Assembly: GCA_920105625.2 (NCBI GenBank)
Contig: OV050030.1
Location: 161,085,863-161,149,862 of the forward strand
DNA: 64,000 nucleotides
Direction: 5' to 3'
From: Clusia tigrina
Taxonomy: Eukaryota > Arthropoda > Insecta > Diptera > Clusiidae
The position numbers and the translations under genes are program-made. Under the pieces are notes generated by a model. It was given only the letters and a program-made list of their open reading frames with translations. It made no database searches and had not been told where the DNA came from. Below are positions 45,843 to 56,341 of the stretch, piece by piece; the first letter of the stretch is position 1, and every line of letters starts with the position of its first letter.

Positions 45843-46217
45843 TTGCAGCAATGCGTTTTATGGTGGAAGTGTTTCTCTTGAGCTTCCTCATAATGGTATT
45901 TGACATCGTTTGGCTTTGATGTGGAGACAATCGGTATTTCTCTGAGACACACATTTAATGAGGTAATCTGTGTACTCTGATCGGAAACCAGTCTCTGTGT
46001 CCTCTTGTATTAAATCATATTTCATTTGTAAATCACATTTCATATGTTCATACTCTAAATTAGACATATACTTTAATGAAGCAATTAACTTCCGTGAGCC
46101 AAATTTCTTCTGCTTATTATATTTGGTGGTGGTTTCAGTCACCCTCCTGAAGCTTTTACCCATCTTCAACTTATCGAAAATTGATTCTGTTGAGATTGTG
46201 AAACACTGGGTGGACAT
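45843..46217 (-). pseudogene. Unrecognised protein module, copy 2
   Basis: MSTQCFTISTESIFDKLKMG, ETTTKYNKQKKFGSRKLIAS and LKYMSNLEYEHMKCDLQMKY, then DLIQEDTETGFRSEYTDYLI and KCVSQRNTDCLHIKAK. From YMSNLEYEH on it is clearly the same protein as 45245-45045, and it extends further N-terminally. Homology in the DNA continues downstream to about 45845 (GCAGCAATGCGTT). No known family is recognised. Confidence 0.55.
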
Positions 46218-47400
46218 TGTAATGTAAAACTGTCAAATGCAAAGCATGACTCCGCAAGAAAACTTGTTTCTTCTTTGTTGCTTGTCAATTAACTCATCCA
46301 CAATGCGTTCAAATACTGCGGCCATATGCCGTTCCGCAAAGAAAAATAAATCCGTCGCCATTCATCCCCACTCCAATATGTTGGCATCCTTGCGGTCACA
46401 ACCGAATTCCCAAACCTTGGATAGCTGCCAGAAATAACTGTTTTTCAAAACACATCTTTCCGAATACTACGTTTGTCCCTTAGTCTGCACCGCCTTCCGA
46501 AATGCGCTGTTCCTGGAATTTCCTGCTTCGGTTCATATCAACAGAGCTGAATCCTTATCCTAAATTTTCTTAGTTTTCTAGTTAACATTTTAGTTTAATC
46601 TAACATTTCACAAATTAATTTAAAAAACCAATTTCAACAACATATAATATTAAATAAATATATTATACGATATATAAATATACTATATCGTATATACTAT
46701 ACTCGTATATACTCTTGTGTACAATTTTCCTATTTCGCATATTTTTGGTTTCTTAGAATTATTACATTTATTTCGGTATAAATTAATTTTTAAATAATTA
46801 ATTTCTGCAACTTTAATTAATATTCTTTCATAAAACGCTTACTCTACAGTTGAATGCTATATCATTCAACTTACGTCCACGCGTCCTTTCCCTTTACATC
46901 ATCGGATCTGTTACCACATCCAGAAGGAAAAGAGGACCGGACTATCTATTATCATTGCCATATAGGGCATAAGTTTACTCTACTTAACTTTTTCGTGCTT
47001 TTCTTTAACACAAAAGTTCCCACTCATTTCAATTTCGAGCAAATTTCTTTGCCTCTCTGCCAACAACAAGAATATCCCAGATAAACATGTTTATGTTAAA
47101 AAATTGTCCATTGCATGACTGAACTTTTCATTCCATATAGTTACATTTTATTTAAATTTACTTCTAGGCTTATAGGTATATATCCACAAACGAGTGTATT
47201 CTCCTTACACCTTGTAACTTTCTCGGATATGACTACATACTTTCGAGGCACTCTTACTTATTTAGAATCAATTAAGAACGCTGGCTCCCAATTAATCTAT
47301 ACATATTTTACTATGTCAACATATATATTTTTTCAAAATCTCACACGCTAATTCCCTAATCGATAAAAGAAAAAAAAATTAAAGTCTATTTACATTTACC
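46218..47400. other. Unassigned, A+T-rich
   Basis: Weak minus-strand coding look at 46220-46440 (HMAAVFERIVDELIDKQQ), possibly the N-terminal continuation of the module above. 46620-46730 is TATA-rich. No other gene is seen. The distal part may be U3/LTR sequence of gypsy copy 2. Confidence 0.35.
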
Positions 47401-48239
47401 CTATTGCAGTATCTTCAAATTCCCAATTCCTAATCATATGTCCCTACATACTTACTTATATGGCCATAACCATACCTACTAACAAAATTAGTTACTTACT
47501 TAAATATATCCTCGTACATTCATTCTGGACATTATACAGCTACATACAACATACTTACTTCACCAACGGTGCCGACGCCACTGTTTACGCACCGTATTTC
47601 ATTTCATTAACTGCCGTATGTATGAGTGAATATATTCCACGTTTAGTTTAAATTACTTACTCACGACTGTCTTATAATTTTATTTTTTAAACTGTGCCCG
47701 TTTCTTATTATTTAATATATTTTCCTCTACTGTGCTTCGTTCGGCCATAGTGCCTAGTAAGCAAATTTTTCTTACGCCCGAGTTTAATTAGCACACTTCT
47801 TCTGGCATTGACATTGAAAATCGGCGCTGTGTGTGTTATTTGATAAACACAAGTACATGTTTACGTTGTTATTCTTGTGTTTACACTTGTAAAACACTGC
47901 TAACACATGTATTTAGTTGTGTGGACTAATGTGGAACAATTTCAACAAATTATTATGTAGCTTTTTATTCTTGCCCTTAATCGTTACGACTGTTGTAACT
48001 GGGCTGCGGATCTCTGCTATTACATACGGACCTATCCAAACGGGTGAGAATTTGTTTCTTCTAGCCTGATTCTTCATTTCAACCCTTCTATGGTGTTGCT
48101 TATCCTCGCTTCACTTCTAGAATTCCAATTTGGTCGCTGCTGACCAATCCCAGTTTTCAAAGTATTTCTTCCTTGGTTAATTCCTTCCGTTGAATTAACT
48201 CGAGGACTACTAGCCCTGCCGTCCCTCAAGGGTGGATCC

Positions 48240-50050
48240 GGGCGCCTCGTACCTGGCTGCCATCTACTTTGATCTCATTTAGAGTCTACTTTGCACTGTC
48301 TACTTGCCTCATGGCCATATGTTTGGCACTCCATACAGTAGGGCGGATTTTGCGCGTAACGCATTCATCCCTTGTATGCCCTGGCTTATCACAGAATGAG
48401 CAAATGGGTTTCCTTGGCTTGAACCTCTCAACCAGGAATTCTTGGTCTCTTTGTTGCGGAAATTGGCCCATCAATCTACCGACTCCACTTGTGTTTCGCT
48501 GATGTCCTGGTCCTACCTCTGCAGGAGCATCAGTCCAGCAGCTTCCACCTGTTGTCGTTCGCTGTTGTATTGCAGCTTCATCGGAAGAGTCCGCTTCCAC
48601 TAGCTCTGTCATGCTCCTCGGGGTGAGAGTAAGAGTATAATTAGCCAAGTCCCTATTTATGAGACCTGCCTTATACACAGAAATCATAGCTCGTTTTAAT
48701 TGAGCCTTGTATGCTGCAAAGTTTCCTGGAAACTGCCTGTTGGCTTCCGTCTCAACAGCGTTCCCCAGAGACTCAGTCTCAATTCCTCCCCAGGTTTCTG
48801 AGTTGAATCCTGAATTTCCCGTATGAGACAGTCGTATGTCTTTTGTTTCAAATGCGACCGATCCAAAAGTGCATATAATTCTGCCAGGGTGCTTATTGAG
48901 CTATGCACCAATAAATCAAACGCATCACCTGTGGTTCTTTGCTTAATACACTTTATTAAGTGTTCCCCGTCCGCTTCCGGAAGACTCTGTTGTGCTAGCT
49001 CACAACCTGATTTGAAGCGCCTGATCTCAGTTCTCAGATCATACAACTCGACTCCTGAGAACAGAGGCACCAACTTCTCCACCGCACGAGCAACTTCCAG
49101 AATGCCTATTTTACTCCTTTGTGTTTTCTCAATTGCTGGTAATACCTTAGATTTATTAATCTCTTGGGGGTTTCCAAATTCTCTTCTCCCGGTGTCGGAC
49201 TCAAACTAATTAGTCTTCGACCATCTGCTCGTACAGGCGAAATACTGTCCACAGTATCGGGACTTTGCTGCACTGTTACTGCTTCCGGCTCCTTTGGCGG
49301 ATATCCCTGATTTTAATTATTTATCGGACTGACCGGAGAAAAAGGCTCGACACCGATTTCAGATGCGCCAAACAAAAATTCCGCTTGCCTTTCTTCATTA
49401 AATTCTAATTTTGGCTTTACCATGCGGCTTATCCATTCTGGTGTTAAATATTCCGGCCAGCGTACTTCTGGAGGCAATGTCAATACTGTCTGCGTAAATC
49501 CAACCGATACTGATTTTGATCTCTCCCTATTCAGTGAGGTCCTATTGGTCGCCCGTCCTCTTTTCAATTCCGGACATTCCTTTTCCAACAGCGATGCTGC
49601 TTCCTCTGTTTCCGTCAATCTCTTAGAAAGTTATTTTATCTTATTCTCAAGATACTCCTTTTGTGCTCTCAATTCTTCTGTTTTCTCATGAAATTTGAAC
49701 AACTTTTCTTCTGTCCTTTTTTGGATTGCCGTTAAGGCTTGATCCGCTACTTCTAATGGTGACCCAGCTCCTCCGGCATTCGCCTGCGTCCACAATTCCT
49801 GAGCTTCTTCCATGCTCGTACTCGCTTCGAACTGGTCAACTATTTTCCCAGTAAACAGTTCAACCTCTGACTGCATTGATTTCAATCTATTCCTTACTTC
49901 CTCGTCTGGCGAAACCAAACTCACAGTTTGTTGTGTTAGTTCCTCTAATTCAGAACTAAATGTATCTGCCCATTCGTTGACCAGACTATTTATGTAGTCT
50001 GCATAATTTTCCACAAAATATTTTTTAGAAAAATCCATAGAAAAGGCCAT
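48240..50050 (-). pseudogene. gag: Gypsy gag, copy 2
   Basis: MAFSMDFSKKYFVENYADYI starts at ATG 50050. The N-terminal third is a long predicted coiled coil (EEAQELWTQANAGGAGSPLE; FHEKTEELRAQKEYLENKIK), then an in-frame TAA at about 49630, LTETEEAASLLEKECPELKR, and WISRMVKPKLEFNEERQAEF. The capsid-like region (VPLFSGVELYDLRTEIRRFK, AFDLLVHSSISTLAELYALL) is in a new frame from 49082. A zinc knuckle CSFCDKPGHTRDEC lies near 48400, again in another frame. The same protein is found at 56342-58315 (plus) and as remnants at 29760-31260. Confidence 0.82.
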
Positions 50051-50791
50051 ATGTTTGTAAAACCGAAATTTGATTTACAGGCAAAAGTGTCTGGATTCAT
50101 TCCCGGAAACTTGAATCCATATTTAAAAATAAACCCGTAACGTATGCGCTACATAATAATAGCATTTAAATGTTTTCTTCAACATTGCTACGCAAATCGT
50201 AGTTTCGGAACTACACAAACTTTGATGCAACAACACGTGTTGTCTGCACCTCTTGAAATCTGTTCACCTAATACCCTAAGCTCACAATGTCAAATATTTA
50301 AAACACTTTATTTTGATCTTCAGACAACATCAATTTCTACAATTTAAATTAAAAACAATTCACATGTCTCCAATATATACTCGTATATTAAGCCAATTCA
50401 AAAATAATATAAATGTATAAAAGATTAATTAAATCGCTTTATAAACAATACAAATGTCCCTATCGACAAACACACACGAATCCCCTACAAAAAAAATCTT
50501 CACAGCTAGGACGAACATACATAGACCGTCCGATCATACTGACGGTTTATGGTTGCCCATACAAAGCTGCGTGCAACAGCACGAACGCGCCTATAGGTTG
50601 CGACTTCTTTGACCAGCGCTACGGCGCCTTCAGGGTCACAGAAGTATCTACTTAAATTACGCTATTATACACTCCACTCACCATTATTTTATTCGATGAC
50701 ATCTTTGCCTTAGGGTCCTTTGACTTTTTTTGCATGATGCTTCCCTGCTTCAGGTTCCTTGCCCTGGGATTCCTCCAATAGGTCCTTTAGA

Positions 50792-50803
50792 CCGGCTGCT
50801 CCA
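50792..50803 (-). promoter_or_regulatory. Primer-binding site of gypsy copy 2
   Basis: TGGAGCAGCCGG starts 3 nt after the LTR end. Copy 3 has TGGTGCAGCCGG at 55539-55550. Both resemble the complement of a tRNA-Ser 3' end (TGGCGCAGCCGG/TGGCGCAGTCGG) with a mismatch; the tRNA identity is by memory. Confidence 0.55.
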
Positions 50804-50806
50804 AAA

Positions 50807-51148
50807 TGTTGGGGTCCGTGTTTGGTTGACGGGGGACGTCTTTCTGCTGTGCGCGTGTGGCTGAAATCCCTAAATCACTCTTTAGAAAAATCACTACATT
50901 ACACTTTTAGTTTTGAAATCACAAGCCCCTTTATTCTTAAAATACTAATTCTTATATACTATTTAAAATTCACAATTACAATACAAAAACCGTGTTCCAG
51001 TTTCGCACCTGTTAATTGGTGTTAGTTGGTCAAGCCAACTGACCTACGCTATTCTGAAATGTTGATGTTGCATTCTAAATTTCAATGCCCTTCGGTGGAT
51101 CGACTGCGAAACTGTAGCACCCTAAAAGTTTACATAATAAATATTACA
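50807..51148 (-). repeat. 5' LTR of gypsy copy 2
   Basis: 342 bp, TG..CA. On the minus strand it has the TATA-like AGTATATAAGAA and an AATAAA 15-20 bp later, and the conserved hairpin at 51021-51043. Fragments in plus orientation are at 35117 and 43361. Confidence 0.75.
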
Positions 51149-52065
51149 TAGGTAATATTAATTCAAAATACTCGTTCCCTAAAAATATGTGCTTTCTTGA
51201 ATAACTTTAAGACATGCTAATCACACAGAATGTGTGGCATCTGTTAGGAGTCGACGATGTGAGACACTACGCGCAGGCAGCTTGATTCTAACTCACAACA
51301 CAATAAGGAAGTACTATATTATATAGGGGAGAAATCAAATTTACGAATCTTTTACCTTGTCAAAACACTTTCTTGACAAACTGTATATTTATGTATGTAT
51401 CTACATATGCCACCTTGTTTTTGTATGTTAAATTTTTCAATTAACAAAATCAAGTTACTTACATACATATAGGAGTGTTGCGTATAATAAAAATGCATAA
51501 AATTTGTTTTTATTTAGTAAAAGGGTTGGTATGGCACCAGACTTCAAATATTTTTGTCCAACACTTGATCGGTCGAAGTGGCGACTACAGATTCGCGTAT
51601 TACTTTTTAAATTGCATGGTTCAATTTTTGTATTTTGGCACCAAGCCCTTAGAAGAATGGCATTACAATCTGGATACAGGAAAAGTTGAATTTCTGAGGA
51701 ATTTCTCCCATATGCATTCCTGCAAATGCTTATAATGTTTTCTTGACATACTCCTTTAAAAAAACAAAATCAAAAACGAAAACTTTTTGCGTTTTTCAAA
51801 AATTCGCCTATGCAACAATTATCACACTTGTATATTAAACCTTGTTCTATATCCTACGCAAGATCAACCAAGTTGTTATCATGTTCATACAAATGCAAAT
51901 ACAAAGTATAAGTCGCATAATACCTAAATGTTTCTCATGAATTTTACAATTAATGTTTGAATTAAGCTTCATTGGTGTGATGCTATGGCTACGTTCGGTT
52001 GAAACCTGCCTGCCTACTAAGCTCAAACTTCAATTAAAGTTTGAATCGAAACAAAGGTTGGATAA
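51149..52065. other. Unassigned region
   Basis: No recognised gene. A scrap at 51250-51276 (GATGTGAGACACTACGCGCA) also occurs at 44999-45018. An open frame at 51475-51735 (LVWHQTSNIFVQHLIGRS) has no family that I recognise. Confidence 0.4.
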
Positions 52066-52890
52066 CTAGTACACTTCCCGTGGTTTCATAACTGTGCATT
52101 TTGGGTGAGCGAATTGCAAGCTCTTATTCATTAATCCTTTTTGCATATTGTCTACAAAAGTCTTTGAAAATATTACTGGAGAATTCTGAGCCTTGGTCAT
52201 TAATCCTCTTTGCATATTGTCTACAAAAGTCTTTGAAAATATTACTGGAGAATTCTGAGCCTTGGTCATGAACTATTTTGTTTGCAATTCCGTACTGGCG
52301 AATGAAGTTTTTTATAGCTTTAAGGAGTGTAATACTAGTTCCATTTGGAAAGTTCGCGGCTGAAGCAAATTTTGAGAATTTATCAATTATTGTTAATAAA
52401 TTTGGTTGTTGTTTATGGTATATATGTCGATGTAGTATATCGAGTGACTTCGAAGCGGTTTCAGGCTTATTGAATTTTAGTTTTGGGGGCTGTCTATCGT
52501 ATTTGAGGGTTTGGAATTTTTCATAATTGTTCAAGGTTTGCGTAATTTTATTTTTCATAAATGGAAAGTAATATTTTCTCTTTAAATGCAAAAGAGTTTA
52601 ATTAATTTCTCTATGGTTGTTGTTTGTATGGTACCCTCGGATACACTTTTCTTGTCAATCATCTTGCCTTAATACTCTGAAAAGTTTATTTTATGAGAAG
52701 TGTGTTGAGTAGGTACCTTGAACTATGCAGAAAATTGTATCATTAGTGTAAATGCCAAAATGAGATCGTCTTATTATTTGTCTTTGTTTGTTTTTGAATA
52801 TTGTTTCTAAAGTCATTGAGGCATCATTTAAGCTCTCATCGAATACTATTTGTATATTAAATTCATTTAATGGTTTTTCCAATATGAATA
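52066..52890 (-). pseudogene. Ty3/gypsy integrase relic
   Basis: Minus strand: GYHTNNNHRE (zinc-binding H..H, about 52640-52610), LKRKYYFPFMKNKITQTLNN, then KQQPNLLTIIDKFSKFASAA (first acidic residue), FIRQYGIANKIVHDQGSEFS (second acidic residue) and NIFKDFCRQYAKRIN. Upstream 52882-52691 resembles the linker between RNase H and integrase. The third acidic residue is not reached. A 69-bp tandem duplication (52132-52200, 52201-52269) repeats 23 codons. It is related to 17.6/297 pol. Confidence 0.78.
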
Positions 52891-53329
52891 TGATTCCGTA
52901 GTTGCGATTTTCGTCTGAGGAGTGTATGGTGGTGCCTTGAGTTCCCTGAATTGAAGTTACGATTCTGGATTCAAATAAATTTGGGTATATCCAGAATTTT
53001 AAATGTTTGTTCTTATAGACATTTATGAATTATGGACCTCTTATTCCTGGTAATTTGAATTAATATATTGTGAGTAATAGTGAATTTATATAATTCCTTT
53101 TATACCAATATATATATACATTCCTTAAATATATTTAGCTTTTTTCATTTTTTATTTTATTGTTTTGTATATAAATATGCGCGAATATTGTATTATATTC
53201 AGCTTTATAATGTCTAAAGTGAACTGTCTTCTGGCTATGTCGCTGTACCAATATTCTGTCGGAACTCCTGTTTATAGGATGGGTTTCACTGAAGTACAAT
53301 TTCTTATAATTTCATTTACTTTTAGCGCA

Positions 53330-54207
53330 CTTCCTATATCTACGTCACACGTACGACTTGCCAACAGCTTAATGAGTCACCATAGGTACCTTTTTAGATG
53401 ACACTGCTGCCTTAGCTGTTGACACTCTCCCACACTTAGCTTCCTCTAAAATCCAAAGTGGGCTAAACAAAATTACTGACTGGCTAAAAAATGGAGAATC
53501 AAGTTGAACGAAACAAAATCAGTCCATTTTACATTCATTCTCAAACGAAACACCTGCCCACCCGTTAAACTCAACGACATAAATATACCCCAATGTGATG
53601 AGGCTAGATACTTGGGATGCACCTCGGACAGAAGATTAAATTGGAAAACACATATATTTACAAACCGAAAATCACTCGTTATAAAGATCAGAAATCTACA
53701 CTGTCTCTTGAAACGAAACTCCAATGTCTCAATCGATAGCAAATTGCTCTTGTACTCAGCAATTTTAAAACCAGTTTGGACATATGGTATTCAGTGTGGG
53801 GTACTGTGGCAACTTCCAATGTTGAAATACTTCAAAGATTACAATTAAAGACCCTAAGAATGGTTGTAAATGCACCTTATTATGTCACAAACAATCAAAT
53901 CCATGGTGACCTCAAAGTTCCTACAGTCTCTCAAGAAATAAAAAAGCTTTCTACTTCCCACAATCTCAGACTTCAAGTCCACCCAAATCCAATAATATCG
54001 GAACTGACTTCCAACCCCTTCACTTTCATGCGACTGAAGAGAAAATCCACAACAGATCTCCTGTGCTAATAGGCAATGGCTGCACCACTGGGTGTAGTCC
54101 ATAAAAGACAGTAAATTCAAAAATTCATCTTAAGTTATTGAATATTGCTGAATGTGTGATTGAATGCAATAGATTGCAATAAAAATTTGGATATTAAAAA
54201 AAAAAAA
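53330..54207 (+). mobile_element. 5'-truncated Jockey copy, same family as 829-5560
   Basis: From about 53346 it matches the minus-strand element at 1700-846. It has LDDTAALAVDTLPHLASSK (the catalytic FADD is LDD here), NTCPPVKLNDINIPQCDEAR, TLRMVVNAPYYVTNNQIHGD and the stop at 54067-54069, with a poly-A at 54196-54207. Frame breaks occur near 53495 and 53800. 5' truncation is typical of target-primed reverse transcription. Confidence 0.88.
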
Positions 54208-55121
54208 ACTTGCTGTATATATTTTGTTTAACGTACTTTTGCATCGGGTCGTTCTAACGCGATCACCATTTAAGTACGTTTTTCATGAATGTGCTTTTAA
54301 TTTTATTTATATACTCTTGTAGTTGGTATGGACCAAGGGGACTCGCGAACTTGAGTTGTATTTTGGGGACAAGGGTGTTTTGTCACGGTCACTGGTCGAA
54401 GTAATGTTATTATTTATTTTGGTTTATAAATATACTTTCTCGCTACCGGCTAGTTATAGCGCTGTAGACTGATTGCTCTTTATTAAAACCACTGTTCATT
54501 CTTAATAAAGATGGGCTCAATTAAGAAGCAATTGGTACAAAGAAGTTTTAGGCACAGTTAAAGATTTGTAGTATGTTTTGTTTGTATAAATCTGTATTCA
54601 TTTTTGTTGTAAAAGAAGTATATATTTCACGGAATTTGCATTATTCATTATTCTTCACTTTATTTAAAACTTTTTAATATATATTTAGTGAAGCGTTTTA
54701 ACTTTATAGAATTTATTTCTCTGACACACACCTAATATAAGAACTATCCAATACTTACTTACCTTGGCCCCAGGAGTAATATTAGTTTTTCAACACTTCA
54801 ATTTAATGACGATATAGCTGCTTCCAGAATATCAGGATTCCGTTTTTTTTGTATGGAGCTTGTACGAGATTTGATGTAAGGATCTGATGTCAGGATCGGA
54901 CGGCTGGTGTTGACTTCAGGATCAGTTGTCGGATTTTGATTTCAGGATCTGATGACAGGATGTGATGTCAGGATCAGTTGTCGGTTTTAGATCTCAAGAT
55001 CTGATGACAGGATATATTTCCAATGAGTGAGCTGTGGAAGCGAATGATTCTCAACGGTTTAAAGAGAAGAAACTCTAGGATTCCAGGATACTTTGAACTG
55101 CAATTGACCGGAGACTGCTTC
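54208..55121. other. Unassigned region with a degenerate GATCTGATGTCAGGATC minisatellite
   Basis: 54870-55015 has about six variants of GATCTGATGWCAGGAT with spacers GTTGTCGGATTTTG. The rest shows no gene. Confidence 0.5.
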
Positions 55122-55467
55122 AGTTACAATGTTAAATAAAGCAACCTTTTCAGTAAATATTTTATGTACTCAATTATTTCGAAGTACAATTATTTATATA
55201 GTAAAATATGGTTATTCTAAAGAAATTAATTTCATGAATTTACATTTAATTTTAGTTGGATGATTATTGCAATTTTAAATTGGAGATTTTACGAAGAATT
55301 TGATGCTGGATGATGTTACAAAGAATTTGATGCTGGATGGTTTTATAGTGAATTTTAATCTGATGTTTTTAATGGGAATATGAATTGGATGATTTTACAA
55401 AGAATTTGATGCTGATGTGGCTGCTACTGTTGGTATTGATATTGCTGTTGTTGGTGTGAATGTAACT
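55122..55467 (-). repeat. Errantivirus-type solo LTR
   Basis: Inverted ends AGTTAC/GTAACT; 346 bp; same family as 35431-35811 and 43687-44067, with the internal TTACAAAGAATTTGATGCTG repeat. No internal element sequence follows on either side, so it is a solo LTR. No clean target duplication was found (flanks CTTC and CCCA). Confidence 0.75.
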
Positions 55468-56341
55468 CCCACGCCTATTACCGGCAGCGAAAATGCGCTC
55501 AATACAACTAGCGACAACACGCACAGAACCCAACATTGTGGTGCAGCCGGTATTTGTGACCGCAAGGTTGCCAGATAACGCAGCTGGTCATAACGACCTA
55601 CAAGAGGAAACCCAAGGCAAGGAAACCTGAAGCCGGCGAAGCATCCTGGAACAAATCTGGTGAAACCCAGGGCAAGGAACCCTGAAGCAGGCAGAGCGTC
55701 TTGCAACCAAAGAGATGTTACAAAACAGGACAATGGTAAGTGAAATTTTTTTTTTCAGTAAAAAAAAGTAAACGAAGGAAAATGAATTTTAAAACTAATG
55801 AGGCAAGTTTAATTTATAATGAAATTTAAGAAATCGGTAAGGATCAAATTTTTGAGATTATGAATTTATTTGGCTTATAAAGGGTTAATTAATTATTAAT
55901 AATTAAGATATGAATGTGAGACTGGATTGGATTCCCTGAGGACCAGTGGAAGAACAGCGGCCAGACACATAAAGATGATGATTTCATTATAAATAAAATT
56001 GTATTAATCTACAAGTAATAAACGAAATATTTACTTGCAATAAGCAATATTTGGCTTAATGTAGTAAAATCAATGTAGAAGTAATGTTATATTATTAGAA
56101 TCAATAAAAGTAGTAATTGGATTTCATTTCATTTGCAAATCATTTTTGGAAATATGCCATCTGTTCCGTCTTTTGGAAATGACAAAGCAAGCACAGAGGT
56201 TACTGCTGATACAAAAACAAATTGGCGGGGGAATACAAAAATTGGTTCGCAACATTAAGAAAGACAGCAAGTAACGTAAGGACAACGCGTATTACGGCAA
56301 GCGGATAACAGAGTTTCAACATCTGGACCAGGAACCACGAG

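Larger units (their letters stand above)
47400..51148 (-). mobile_element. Ty3/gypsy copy 2: gag-only deletion derivative
   Basis: Minus-strand order: 5' LTR 51148-50807 (TGTAAT...CCAACA), primer site 50803-50792, leader, gag 50050 to about 48240, then directly the last bases of pol and the 3' region (about 48060-47400). The latter matches 61930-62640 of copy 3. Thus about 3.4 kb of pol present in copy 3 is missing here. Gag has one stop and two frameshifts. Confidence 0.78.

Noticed and set aside
46237..46437. Plus-strand 66-aa open frame
   Set aside because: No recognisable family and opposite to the weak minus-strand coding look of the same stretch. Treated as chance.
51475..51735. Plus-strand 86-aa open frame
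   Set aside because: No motif that I recognise, and no neighbouring element that explains it. Mentioned only in the unassigned region.
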